DNA from: Acidipropionibacterium acidipropionici
Lineage (GTDB): Bacteria; Actinomycetota; Actinomycetes; Propionibacteriales; Propionibacteriaceae
Direction: 5' to 3'
Length of the DNA: 64,000 nucleotides
NCBI RefSeq assembly: GCF_001441165.1
Contig: NZ_CP013126.1
Span: forward strand, 2,571,551-2,635,550
Below the pieces are notes generated by a model. That model ran no database searches and was not told where the DNA came from. It saw only the letters and a program-made list of their open reading frames with translations. Within the stretch, counting starts at the first letter, position 1. The number at the start of each line of letters is the position of its first letter. A program made the translations under genes and the position numbers. Positions 16,621 through 24,953 of this stretch are shown piece by piece.

Positions 16621-17373
16621 GTGCCCCTGCTGCCCCTGACCAACCCCGGGGACCGTCCCGGACCGGTCTTCATACTCGGCGTCGGCACGCTCCTCCCGGC
16701 AGCCAGGCTGCTGACCCGCTTCGACCACCACGGCGCCGAGAACCTTCCCGCCCCCGGCGGGGCCCTCATCGTCGCCAACCACATCTCCAACTACGACCCG
16801 GTCGTACTCGGCGCCTTCCTGGTGATGAACGGACGCTGGCCCCACTGGCTGGCGAAGAAGGAGATCTTCGACGTCCCGGTGGTCGGGTGGGTCGCCCGGC
16901 ACGCCGACCAGATCCCCGTCAACCGCAAGGCCCCCGGCCCCGAGATCCTCGCCCACGCCCGCAGAGCCCTGGCCCAGGGGATGACGCTGGTGATGTATCC
17001 GGAGGGCACCATCACCGGAGACCCGCTCCACTGGCCGATGGTCGGCCACACCGGAGCCGCCAGACTGGCCATGGAGACCGGAGTGCCGGTGATCCCCGTC
17101 GGGCAGTGGGGCCCCCACGAGGTGATGGGATTCAAGGAGATGACCTTCCCCAAGGTCTTCCCCCGCCGGACCATGCACCTGCACTGCGGGCCGGCGGTCG
17201 ACCTCTCCGAGTTCCACGGAGATGTCCATGACCAGCACGCCGTACGGCGGGCGACCGAGAAGATCATGGAGGCGATCGACGCCCAGACCGAGCTGGCCCG
17301 CGGCGAGACCGCCCCCGACACGCGCTACGACATCCGCACGGGATCCCGGGTCGACAAAGCCTCCCTGAGATAG
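16621..17373 (+). CDS. 1-acyl-sn-glycerol-3-phosphate acyltransferase (PlsC-like)
   Basis: This 250-aa membrane-associated enzyme acylates lysophosphatidic acid to phosphatidic acid, or a related acceptor. The acyltransferase motifs are in order: ANHISNYDPVVLG (NHx4D, about residues 53-65), the acceptor-site region around DQIPVNRKAPG, the MYPEGTITGD motif (about residues 126-135) and TGVPVIPVGQWG. The GTG start is preferred because a perfect GAGGAGGA lies 2-9 nt upstream. Many actinobacteria carry several PlsC paralogues with different acceptors, so the substrate is inferred. ddl follows after 64 nt. Confidence 0.88.
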   Translation: MPLLPLTNPGDRPGPVFILGVGTLLPAARLLTRFDHHGAENLPAPGGALIVANHISNYDPVVLGAFLVMNGRWPHWLAKKEIFDVPVVGWVARHADQIPVNRKAPGPEILAHARRALAQGMTLVMYPEGTITGDPLHWPMVGHTGAARLAMETGVPVIPVGQWGPHEVMGFKEMTFPKVFPRRTMHLHCGPAVDLSEFHGDVHDQHAVRRATEKIMEAIDAQTELARGETAPDTRYDIRTGSRVDKASLR

Positions 17374-17437
17374 TCCCGGAGCACCGGACGGCGGCTCACG
17401 GGTATCGTGTGGTCGCATTCGCAGCGGAAGGAAACCC

Positions 17438-18601
17438 ATGACCGATGCCACCGTCGACGCCCACCTCGATGCGACCGTCCAGCCCGACAACCCCCGCGAC
17501 GGGGGACCCGCACGGGTCGCCGTGGTCTTCGGAGGAGTCAGCCCCGAGCACTCGATCTCCTGCCTGACCGCCGCCAATGTGGTCGCCGCGATGGATCCGG
17601 ACCGCTTCCGGGCCGTCGGCATCGGCATCACCCGCGACGGCATCTGGACCCGGTGGAGCGCCGAGGAGATCCTGGACCTGCGGAGCCAGGGCCAGCTGCC
17701 CGAGGTTCCCGCAGGACACCACGGGACCGGCCTCAGGAGGCTCGACGGGGGCACCTTCCTGGTCGACAACGACGGTGGCGGCGACCCCGAGCCGGTGGAC
17801 GTCGTCTTCCCCCTGCTGCACGGGCCCTTCGGCGAGGACGGGACCATCCAGGGGCTGTTCGAGATGACCGGCGTCCGCTACGTCGGCTGCGGGGTCGCCG
17901 CCAGCGCCAACTGCATGGACAAGCACCTCACCAAGGTGCTCCTCGACGAGGCCGGTCTGGGGGTCGGACCCTACGCGGTCATCCGTCCCCACGAGTGGCA
18001 GACCGACCCGCAGGCCTGTCTGGAGCGGCTCTCCGGACTGACCTACCCCCTCTTCGTCAAACCCGCCCGCGGCGGCTCCTCGGTCGGCATCACCCGGGTC
18101 GCCGGTCCCGAGGGCCTGGTGGCCGCCATCGAGGAGGCCAGGCGCCACGACCCCAAGGTCCTGGTCGAGCAGGGACTCTCCGGCCGGGAGATCGAGTGCT
18201 CGGTGCTCGGCGGCCACAACGGGCAGCCCCCCAGGGCCTCGCTGCCCGGCGAGATCATCGTCCACAACCCAGAGGGCTTCTACGACTTCGACGCCAAATA
18301 CCTCACCGACGACGCGCTGGCCACCGTGTCGGTGCCCGCCTACCTCGACGAGGCCACCACCCGGACGGTTCGCGAGACCGCGGTCAAGGCCTTCCAGGTG
18401 CTCGGCTGCGAGGGCCTGGCACGCATCGACACCTTCGTCACCGAGGACGGTCAGGTGCTCATCAACGAGCCCAACACGATGCCGGGATTCACCCGCACAT
18501 CGGGCTTCCCGCTGATGTGGCAGGCCAGCGGCATGAATTACCGCGAACTCGTCACCGACCTCCTCGACCTCGCCATCGAAAGGCCCCTGGGGTTGCGCTG
18601 A
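17438..18601 (+). CDS. ddl: D-alanine--D-alanine ligase
   Basis: Ddl makes the D-Ala-D-Ala dipeptide that ends the peptidoglycan stem, using ATP in the cytoplasm. This 387-aa ATP-grasp protein shows VVFGGVSPEHSISCLTAANV (about residues 28-47, the EHxxS motif), the ATP loop FVKPARGGSSVGITRV (about residues 206-221) and the metal-binding LINEPNTMPGFTRTSGFPLMW (Glu and Asn near residue 348). A TATCGT -10-like box at about 17403 and AAGGAAA before the ATG give a short 5' leader. As in other actinobacteria its neighbours are the DUF3515 gene and thiL. Confidence 0.96.
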   Translation: MTDATVDAHLDATVQPDNPRDGGPARVAVVFGGVSPEHSISCLTAANVVAAMDPDRFRAVGIGITRDGIWTRWSAEEILDLRSQGQLPEVPAGHHGTGLRRLDGGTFLVDNDGGGDPEPVDVVFPLLHGPFGEDGTIQGLFEMTGVRYVGCGVAASANCMDKHLTKVLLDEAGLGVGPYAVIRPHEWQTDPQACLERLSGLTYPLFVKPARGGSSVGITRVAGPEGLVAAIEEARRHDPKVLVEQGLSGREIECSVLGGHNGQPPRASLPGEIIVHNPEGFYDFDAKYLTDDALATVSVPAYLDEATTRTVRETAVKAFQVLGCEGLARIDTFVTEDGQVLINEPNTMPGFTRTSGFPLMWQASGMNYRELVTDLLDLAIERPLGLR

Positions 18602-18605
18602 GCCA

Positions 18606-19007
18606 TCACCTGCAGGCCGTCACGACGGGCATCGCCGAGACGGCAGGAGCCAGATCCACTAGGGCGTCGGCGGCGGGGGAGTGGACCGCCGGCACCGTCA
18701 CCTCCACGAAACCCGATCGCCCGATCGTGGTGAACCGCCAGGCCTCGGTGAACTCCTGGGAGTACCAGCCCACCCCGTCCACCTCGTCGCAGCGGGAGGT
18801 CGACGTCAGGCCGGACGGACGGGCCACTCCGCACCGCATCGTCACCGCGGGATCGCCCCAGGAGGCGGTGAACGAGCCCGTCGCGGTGCGCGACAGCCCG
18901 GCGACCCGTCCGGGCAGCCGGGCCATCACGGCCCGGCAGCCCTGGGCGGCCGAGCCGCTGGGAGAGGGCTCGGTGACAGTCGACGTCGAGGAGGCGACGA
19001 GACTCAC
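18606..19007 (-). pseudogene. DUF3515 lipoprotein gene, 3' part (split by IS)
   Basis: This 133-codon reading encodes the conserved DUF3515 domain: the TRCGV-like segment MRCGVARPSG, the middle CDEVDGVGWYSQEF, and the FTTIGRSGFVEVTVP block (about residues 85-105 here). DUF3515 proteins are small extracytoplasmic lipoproteins of unknown function encoded between ddl and thiL in actinobacteria. The reading starts abruptly at a GTG next to the IS end and has no signal peptide of its own. The missing 5' part, with promoter and lipobox, lies at 20368-20454 on the far side of the IS. The mature domain is intact, so a cytoplasmic fragment could be made, but the lipoprotein should be lost. Confidence 0.8.
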
Positions 19008-19015
19008 GTAAAAGG

Positions 19016-19054
19016 TCCGGATGCGGCAGCACGTGCCTCAGATGAGGATGTCCG
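19016..19054 (+). repeat. IS left terminal inverted repeat
   Basis: It begins TCCGGATG, passes through TGCCTCAGATGA and ends ATGTCCG. It aligns, with one short gap and a few mismatches, to the inverse of 20309-20348. It contains the subterminal unit (TGCCTCA...ATGTCCG) once. Confidence 0.75.
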
Positions 19055-19079
19055 CGTACTGACGGTGTAGGCCCGGGCC

Positions 19080-20297
19080 ATGGATCGGGAGCTGTCGATG
19101 GCCGCACGCCGTGAGATCACCAAGAAGTACGCCCACCAGTACCGGGCCGCATCGAAGAAGGACAAGTCGGTGCTGCTGGACTCCCTGACCGCCACCACAG
19201 GCTGGACCCGTGACCACGCCCGCCGCGCGATCCGGGCAGCCCTGACGCGGAAAGGTGCCGCGTCCCAGCAGAAGCGCCGGCCCCGGCCCCGCAAGTACTC
19301 CTACGACGCCGTGAAGGTCCTCCAGCACGTGTGGAGCGTGACGGGTCAGCCCTCCGGGAAGTACCTGGCCCCCGTGATGGACGACACCCTGAACAGGCTG
19401 GAACGCTTCAAGGAGTTCGGGAAAGTCACCCGCCGGGCCACCCCCGCGGTGCTGACCGAACTGCGCTCCATGTCGGCGGCCACCATCGACAGGTACCTGA
19501 AACCCTTCAAGGACGCCGCCTACCCGGCCGCCGGCCTGTCAGCCACCCGACCCGCCCCTCACATCCTGCGTGCCGCGGTGCCGCTGCGCACCAGCCTGGA
19601 CGGGCCGATCACCGATCCCGGGCTGGTAGAGGTCGACACCGTGGCCCACTGCGGCCACACCCTGGTCGGGGAATTCCTGTGGACCTTGTCGGCCACCCTG
19701 CCCGTCTCCGGCTACACGGTCCTGACCACGGTCAAGAACAAGGCATTCGTCCACATCGGGGCCGGCATGGACCGGATCGTCGACCAGATGCCCGTGCCCG
19801 TGGCGGAGGTCCACGTCGACAACGGGTCGGAGTTCATCAACTGGGGCCTCATCGACTGGGCGAAGGGCCACGACATCGCGATGTCCCGCTCGCGGCCCTA
19901 CAAGAAGAACGACAACGCCCACGTCGAGCAGCGCAACGGCGACTGGGTCCGCCGCCACGCCTTCAGATACCGCTACGAGACCGCAACCGAGCTTCAGCTG
20001 CTCAACCAGTTGTGGCCCCTGGTGATGGCCCGCAAGAACCACCTACTGCCCTGCGTCAAGGCCATCGGCTGGACCACCACCTCCGCGGGGCGCAAGAAGC
20101 GGGTCTACGACAAGCCCAAGACCCCTTACCAGCGGCTGGTCGACTCCGGTGTCCTGGACCCCGCCACACGGGCCCGCCTGGCAGCCGAGCACGACAGGCT
20201 CAACCCCGCCGATCTGGCCCGGCGGATCACCGACATCCAGAACCAGCTCATCCGCCTAGCCGAACGTCGCACCCAGACCGACCAACCCGCCGCCTGA
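19080..20297 (+). CDS. IS transposase with integrase (rve) catalytic core
   Basis: This 405-aa protein has an N-terminal helix-turn-helix-like region (DSLTATTGWTRDHARRAIRA, about residues 36-55) and an RNase H-fold rve core. The DDE residues are probably the D of GLVEVDTVAHCGH (about residue 183), the D of EVHVDNGSEFINW (about 246) and the E of KKNDNAHVEQRNGDW (about 282). The RPYKKNDNAHVEQ motif fits IS481/ISNCY-like transposases. I cannot place it in a named subgroup. An alternative start at 19098 has GGGAG at good spacing. The frame is full length with no stops, so the element may still be active. Confidence 0.88.
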   Translation: MDRELSMAARREITKKYAHQYRAASKKDKSVLLDSLTATTGWTRDHARRAIRAALTRKGAASQQKRRPRPRKYSYDAVKVLQHVWSVTGQPSGKYLAPVMDDTLNRLERFKEFGKVTRRATPAVLTELRSMSAATIDRYLKPFKDAAYPAAGLSATRPAPHILRAAVPLRTSLDGPITDPGLVEVDTVAHCGHTLVGEFLWTLSATLPVSGYTVLTTVKNKAFVHIGAGMDRIVDQMPVPVAEVHVDNGSEFINWGLIDWAKGHDIAMSRSRPYKKNDNAHVEQRNGDWVRRHAFRYRYETATELQLLNQLWPLVMARKNHLLPCVKAIGWTTTSAGRKKRVYDKPKTPYQRLVDSGVLDPATRARLAAEHDRLNPADLARRITDIQNQLIRLAERRTQTDQPAA

Positions 20298-20308
20298 CTC
20301 ATCTCCAT

Positions 20309-20348
20309 CCGGACATTTCAGCTGAGGCAAGCGCTGCGCTCATCCGGA
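20309..20348 (-). repeat. IS right terminal inverted repeat
   Basis: Read on the minus strand it runs TCCGGATGAGCGCAGC, then CTTGCCTCAGCTGAAATG and TCCGG. A second unit of the same type (CTTGCCTCATGTCAAGATG then TCCGGATG) lies immediately outside, at about 20341-20367. The right end thus has two subterminal units. Confidence 0.75.
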
Positions 20349-20367
20349 CATCTTGACATGAGGCAAG

Positions 20368-20454
20368 ACGGGAGGCGCCGCAACCGGCGGCCAACACGCT
20401 CACAAGGGCCGACGCCAGGGCCGCCGCCACCGACCTGGTATGAGTGCGCAGCAT
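20368..20454 (-). pseudogene. DUF3515 lipoprotein gene, 5' part (signal peptide)
   Basis: From the ATG at 20454 this frame encodes a lipoprotein signal peptide. It has a short basic N-region (MLRTHTR), a hydrophobic Ala/Leu/Val stretch, and the lipobox VLAAGC with the lipidated Cys at residue 25. After GASR (residue 29) the frame enters the IS end. Upstream, TAGCGT on the minus strand (20461-20466) lies 6 nt from the ATG, like the leaderless promoters elsewhere in the window. This is the missing start of the DUF3515 gene whose domain lies at 18606-19007. Confidence 0.78.
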
Positions 20455-20523
20455 GGTGCCACGCTAGCGTTGCTCCCGGGGATCACGAAGCGCGTCCCGA
20501 CCAGAAGAACCCAGGAGACGAAT

Positions 20524-21483
20524 ATGGCCAAGACCGGTCCGACCATCGCGGAGATCGGAGAGTTCCCGCTCATCAGGTCGCTGGTGCGCGACCTCCCGTC
20601 GGACCCGGCGGTCTCACTGGGGCCCGGCGATGACGGGGCGGTCTTCCTGGTCGACGGATCGGCGGTGGTCTCCACCGACGTGCTGGTCGAGGGGGTTCAC
20701 TTCCGGCGGAACTGGTCGGGGGCCCAGGACATCGGTCGTAAATCGGTGGCCGTCAACATCGCCGACATCGAGGCGATGGGGGCCCTGCCGGTCGCCCTGG
20801 TGATCGGCTTCAGCGCACCCGCCGACCTGCCCGTCAGCTGGGCCCGGGAGTTCATGACCGGGCTGCGCGAGGAGGCCTCCCGGGCCGGCGCCGCCATCGT
20901 CGGCGGCGACACCACCGCGGGCCAGGTGGTCACGATCTCGGTGACCGTCATCGGACAGACCGCCGGCGTCGCACCGGTCCGCCGCGACGGGGCCGCGCCC
21001 GGCGACGCGGTCGCCGTGAAGGGACGGCTGGGATGGGCCGCCGCAGGGCTGGTCGTACTCGGACGCGGGTTCCGCTCCCCGCGAGTCGTCGTCGAGGCCC
21101 AGCGGTGCCCGGAGGTGCCCTACGGTGCGGGCCGCCAGGCCGCACTGGCCGGCGCCCACGCCATGATCGACGTCTCCGACGGCCTGGTGGCCGATCTGGG
21201 CCACATCGCCGAGGCATCCGGCTTCGCCATCGACATCGACCAGGCCCGGCTCGACCTCCCCGACCCGCTGCGCACCGTGGGAATGGCCACCGGCCTCGAT
21301 CCGATGACATGGGTGCTCGGAGGAGGGGAGGACCACGCCATCGCCGCCACCTTCGCGGTCGGAGACGTGCCCGAGGACTGGCAGGTCGTCGGGCGGGTGC
21401 TCACCGGCGAGGAGCAGTCCGAGCCCACCGTCCTGGTGGACGGCCGCCCCTGGGAGCACCAGGCCGGCTGGACGCACTTCTAG
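20524..21483 (+). CDS. thiL: Thiamine-monophosphate kinase
   Basis: ThiL phosphorylates thiamine monophosphate to the active cofactor thiamine diphosphate. The 319-aa protein has the PurM/AIRS-like fold signatures: the SLGPGDDGAVFLVDG motif (about residues 31-45), KSVAVNIADIEAMGALPVAL (Asp metal ligands, about residues 73-92), AIVGGDTTAG and AMIDVSDGLVADLGHIAE. It starts with AGGAGA 8 nt upstream. It was originally divergent from the DUF3515 gene. I see no TPP riboswitch in the upstream region, which instead holds the IS end and the DUF3515 start. Confidence 0.95.
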   Translation: MAKTGPTIAEIGEFPLIRSLVRDLPSDPAVSLGPGDDGAVFLVDGSAVVSTDVLVEGVHFRRNWSGAQDIGRKSVAVNIADIEAMGALPVALVIGFSAPADLPVSWAREFMTGLREEASRAGAAIVGGDTTAGQVVTISVTVIGQTAGVAPVRRDGAAPGDAVAVKGRLGWAAAGLVVLGRGFRSPRVVVEAQRCPEVPYGAGRQAALAGAHAMIDVSDGLVADLGHIAEASGFAIDIDQARLDLPDPLRTVGMATGLDPMTWVLGGGEDHAIAATFAVGDVPEDWQVVGRVLTGEEQSEPTVLVDGRPWEHQAGWTHF

Positions 21484-21488
21484 TCCAG

Positions 21489-21640
21489 ACGGGGGAGACG
21501 ACTTCCCCAGCACCCCCTCGTAGCGGCGGCACGGCAGGGGCTCGGGTATGCCTCGCAGGCCTCGCGCAGCGGATCGGGTCCGCGTGACCGTGCGGCCTCC
21601 GGTCGGGTCGGGTCCGCGCGGCGTTGCTCCGAGGCCATGG
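21489..21640 (+). repeat. Dispersed intergenic mosaic repeat, copy 2
   Basis: Six nt after the thiL stop comes the near-palindrome GGGGGAGACGACTTCCCC (21491-21508). CACCCCCTCGTAGCGGCG (21511-21528) follows, close to parts of copies 1 and 3. The rest is GC-rich with repeats of CGGATCGGGTCCGCG type and GCCTCGCAGGCCTCGCGC, the latter echoed in inverted copy 3. The end is uncertain and runs into the ftsK promoter. Confidence 0.6.
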
Positions 21641-21666
21641 CGCGGATGGTTGCTAGCCTCGGTGCC

Positions 21667-24195
21667 ATGGCGACCCGTGCGTCTTCCCCGGCGCGGTCCC
21701 GCAGCAGCTCGGCCAAGAAGGCGTCGAGTCGCGGGGGCACGCGCACGAGTGGAAGCAGGAAGAAGACGGCAACCGGCTCGAAGAAGCGGCCGGCCACGTC
21801 GTCGAGCCCCGAGAACCCCGTCGCACGCGCCCTGTCGGCGATCTGGTTCGGGCTGGCCGGGCTGGTCGGGCGCGGTGTCCGGCGGATCGGATCGAGGCTC
21901 GTCGATCCCGCCAACCGTCGGGACGGTGCCGGGCTCATGCTGCTGCTGTGCTCACTGCTGGTGGGGGCACTGTTCTGGTTCCAGCTGCCCGGCGGCTTCG
22001 GGCGCGCGCTGCGCATCGGCATAGCCACCGTGTTCGGATCGATGTCCTACGCCCTGCCGCTGTTCGGGCTCATCATGACCTGGCGCACCTTCCGTCACCC
22101 CGGCCGCAACGGGCCGGCCGGGCGCCAGCTCATCGGCTGGGGACTGCTCATGCTCGGCACCCAGGGCGTCGTCAACATCTCCGACGGGCTGCCGCGTCCC
22201 GACCATATCGAGCAGTTGCGCGCCGCCGGAGGCATGCTCGGATTCATCTCCTCCAGCTTCATCGCGGACCTGCTCACCGCCTATGTGGCCGTTCCGCTGC
22301 TCGTGGCCATGGCCGTCCTGGGCGTCTTCATCATCGTCGGGCGGCCCCTCATCGAGGCCCTCGCACGGCTGCGCCGCACCGGTCAGGAGCGCCGTGACGC
22401 CACCGAGTTCGAGTCCCGGGAGGCCTACGAGACCCCGCTCGTCAGCGAGGACGACACCCCGACCCAGGAACTCGACCCGCCGACCCCGGACCAGCCCGCC
22501 TCACGGCGGAAGCGGCGTCGCAGGAGCGATGCCGGACCGTCCCAGGAGATCTTCGACATCGAGGCCCAGGAGGCACAGGCCGCGGACACGGGGGCGGCCG
22601 CGGATGCCGACAAGGAGCGCACGACCGCGGGCCTGCCCAAGGGCTTCACGGTTCACGAGCACACCGACCTCGAGCCGCCTCAGCACGAGCCGATGCCCGC
22701 CCGCGTCGAGCAGCTTCAGCTGTCCGGCGACATCGCCTACACCCTGCCCTCTCCCGATCTGCTGGTCCCCGGCTCCGTCCCGCAGGCCCGCACCGAGGCC
22801 TCCGACGCCGTGGTGTCCAAGCTGACCGGGGTCTTCGAGGAGTTCGGCATCGATGCCCAGGTCACCGGCTACTCCCGCGGGCCCACGGTCACCCGCTACG
22901 AGGTGGAGCTCGGCTCCGGGGTGAAGGTGGAGAAGGTCACCGCCCTGAGCCGCAACATCGCCTATGCGGTCGCCTCCCCGGATGTGCGCATCCTCTCGCC
23001 GATCCCCGGGAAGTCGGCGATCGGCGTGGAGATCCCCAACGTCGACAAGGAGATCGTCTCCCTGGGCGACGTGCTGCGCTCCAGCAGGGCGCGCAACGAC
23101 CACAACCCCCTGGTCGTCGGGCTAGGCAAGGACGTGGAGGGCGGCTTCGTCATCGCCAACGTCGCGAAGATGCCCCACCTGCTGGTGGCCGGCGCGACCG
23201 GCTCCGGCAAGTCGAGCTTCGTCAACTCGCTCATCACCTCGGTGATGATGCGCGCCACCCCGGACGACGTCCGGATGATGCTGGTCGACCCCAAGCGCGT
23301 CGAGCTCAACCAGTATGAGGGGATCCCGCACCTGGTGACCCCCATCATCACCAACGCCAAGAAGGCCGCCGAGGCGCTGCAGTGGGTCGTCCGGGAGATG
23401 GACCAGCGCTATGACGACCTGGCCGCCTTCGGGTTCCGCCACGTCAAGGACTTCAACAAGGCGGTGCGCGCCGGGCAGGTGACCCTGCCCGAGGGATCCC
23501 AGCGGGTCCTGGCCCCCTACCCCTATCTGCTGGTGGTCGTCGACGAGCTGGCCGACCTCATGCTCGTCGCCCCCCGCGACGTCGAGGACTCGATCGTCAG
23601 GATCACCCAGCTGGCCCGCGCCGCCGGCATCCACCTGGTGCTGGCCACCCAGAGGCCTTCCACTGACGTCGTCACCGGCCTCATCAAGGCCAACGTGCCG
23701 TCCCGGCTGGCCTTCGCGACCTCCTCGATGACCGACTCCCGAGTCATCCTGGACCAGCCCGGAGCCGAGAAGCTGGTCGGCCAGGGAGACGGCCTGTTCC
23801 TGCCGATGGGCGCCTCCAAACCCGTCCGGGTGCAGGGGTCCTGGGTCTCCGACAAGGAGATCCACGCCGTCGCCGAGCACGTCAAGGCCCAGATGGAGGC
23901 CCACTACAGAGACGACGTCGCGGCACCGGTCGCCGAGAAGAAGGTCGCCGAGGACATCGGCGACGACCTCGAGCTGGTGCTGGAGGCCGCGCGGCTCGTC
24001 GTCGAGCTGCAACTGGGCTCCACCTCGATGCTGCAGCGGAAGCTGCGAGTCGGATTCGCCAAGGCCGGGCGGCTCATGGACATCCTGGAGACCCGGCAGG
24101 TGGTCGGGCCGTCGGAGGGCTCCAAGCCGCGCGACGTGCTCGTCAAGCCCGACGATCTGGACGACGTCCTGGCCAACCTCCAGGCCGAGGGCTGA
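21667..24195 (+). CDS. ftsK: DNA translocase FtsK/SpoIIIE
   Basis: FtsK is the septal DNA pump that clears and resolves chromosomes at division. The 842-aa protein has a basic Ser/Lys/Arg-rich N-terminus (about 60 residues), a cluster of membrane helices (about residues 85-240), an acidic, proline-containing linker, and the motor domain. Walker A GATGSGKSSF is at about residues 509-518, and DELADLMLV forms Walker B. A gamma DNA-reading domain (SMLQRKLRVGFAKAGRLMD) ends the protein. Start 21667 is chosen over 21637 because TAGCCT (21654-21659) lies 7 nt upstream, which would make the longer start fall before the transcript. The linker is short for actinobacterial FtsK. Confidence 0.95.
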   Translation: MATRASSPARSRSSSAKKASSRGGTRTSGSRKKTATGSKKRPATSSSPENPVARALSAIWFGLAGLVGRGVRRIGSRLVDPANRRDGAGLMLLLCSLLVGALFWFQLPGGFGRALRIGIATVFGSMSYALPLFGLIMTWRTFRHPGRNGPAGRQLIGWGLLMLGTQGVVNISDGLPRPDHIEQLRAAGGMLGFISSSFIADLLTAYVAVPLLVAMAVLGVFIIVGRPLIEALARLRRTGQERRDATEFESREAYETPLVSEDDTPTQELDPPTPDQPASRRKRRRRSDAGPSQEIFDIEAQEAQAADTGAAADADKERTTAGLPKGFTVHEHTDLEPPQHEPMPARVEQLQLSGDIAYTLPSPDLLVPGSVPQARTEASDAVVSKLTGVFEEFGIDAQVTGYSRGPTVTRYEVELGSGVKVEKVTALSRNIAYAVASPDVRILSPIPGKSAIGVEIPNVDKEIVSLGDVLRSSRARNDHNPLVVGLGKDVEGGFVIANVAKMPHLLVAGATGSGKSSFVNSLITSVMMRATPDDVRMMLVDPKRVELNQYEGIPHLVTPIITNAKKAAEALQWVVREMDQRYDDLAAFGFRHVKDFNKAVRAGQVTLPEGSQRVLAPYPYLLVVVDELADLMLVAPRDVEDSIVRITQLARAAGIHLVLATQRPSTDVVTGLIKANVPSRLAFATSSMTDSRVILDQPGAEKLVGQGDGLFLPMGASKPVRVQGSWVSDKEIHAVAEHVKAQMEAHYRDDVAAPVAEKKVAEDIGDDLELVLEAARLVVELQLGSTSMLQRKLRVGFAKAGRLMDILETRQVVGPSEGSKPRDVLVKPDDLDDVLANLQAEG

Positions 24196-24211
24196 GGGGG
24201 CCGGGTGGCGC

Positions 24212-24901
24212 TCAATCGGCGGCGGGAAGCCGGCCGGTGTCGTAGCGCTGCCAGGCGGTGGGATCCGGTCTCTGGGCCAGCAGGACGATGAGGACGACGC
24301 TGAACACGAGGCTCAGGTAGGGGATCACGGTTCCCAGCATGAGGAGGGCCAGCAGCCCCGACCTGCCCGAGTCGTGGAGGCGCCTGACAGTGATCGACAG
24401 ACTGGGCACGAAGGTCGCCAGGCCGTAAAGTCCGTACAGCAGGCAGATGGCGATGAACCCGACCCCGAGGGTGGCGCCGAACTCGGAATCCGGATTGTCG
24501 ATCATCTGGATGAAAGCGAATCCCCCCGAGACCACCATCGCGATGGCGAAGGCGATCTCGACGAGCCCGTTGAACAGGGTGGCGAACCAGTACTCGCTCC
24601 GCGAGGCACGGCCGTTGAAGACCGCGTAGTTCCGGAAGAACAGTTTGACCGCAAGCCCGAGCCCCACCGAGGGCCGGGCCCGGGCGAGGAAGGGCCCGCC
24701 CGGGTAGGCGGGATATCCATCGGTGCCGTACGGCGTCACAGGGGCCTGGTACGGGTAGGGGCCCGGCGCCTGTGGGTACGGATCTGGCTGAGGATAGGGG
24801 CCGAGCTGCCGGCCGGCCTGCGGGTAGGGCTGCTCGTACGGATAGGCCTGCTCGTGCTGCCAGGGTTCCGGAGGCTGGTTCCCCCAGGGCTGATGCGACA
24901 T
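24212..24901 (-). CDS. DUF805 membrane protein, paralogue 1
   Basis: This 229-aa protein has an N-terminal low-complexity region rich in Pro, Tyr and Gln (repeats such as YPYEQPYPQ, about residues 15-70). A DUF805 domain follows with the hallmark VKLFFRNYAVFNGRASRSEY (about residues 86-105), several membrane helices, and the signature ITVRRLHDSGRSG. It ends with WQRYDTGRLP. DUF805 (YhaH) proteins are small inner-membrane proteins of unknown function. Two paralogues follow upstream on the same strand. The gene is convergent with ftsK. Confidence 0.88.
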   Translation of the reverse strand: MSHQPWGNQPPEPWQHEQAYPYEQPYPQAGRQLGPYPQPDPYPQAPGPYPYQAPVTPYGTDGYPAYPGGPFLARARPSVGLGLAVKLFFRNYAVFNGRASRSEYWFATLFNGLVEIAFAIAMVVSGGFAFIQMIDNPDSEFGATLGVGFIAICLLYGLYGLATFVPSLSITVRRLHDSGRSGLLALLMLGTVIPYLSLVFSVVLIVLLAQRPDPTAWQRYDTGRLPAAD

Positions 24902-24953
24902 GATCGATCCTCGTTGCTCGTCGTCAGCCCATAGTAGGGGAGTCCGGCTCGGG

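Larger units (their letters stand above)
19008..20358 (+). mobile_element. Insertion sequence (rve/DDE transposase), about 1.35 kb
   Basis: The element holds one transposase gene bounded by imperfect inverted repeats at 19016-19054 and 20309-20348. Outer limits are approximate (within about 15 bp). Weaker similarity between the ends continues outward: the left ACGTAAAAGG and the inverted right TGTCAAGATG both lead into TCCGGATG. I could not identify a target-site duplication. It lies inside the DUF3515 gene, antisense to it. Confidence 0.85.

Noticed and set aside
19008-20358. Target-site duplication of the IS
   Set aside because: I compared several choices of ends and found no convincing direct repeat of 3-9 bp, so I did not report one.
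20298-20523. TPP riboswitch upstream of thiL
   Set aside because: No conserved THI-box segments are visible. The region is explained by the IS end, the DUF3515 start and a short thiL leader.
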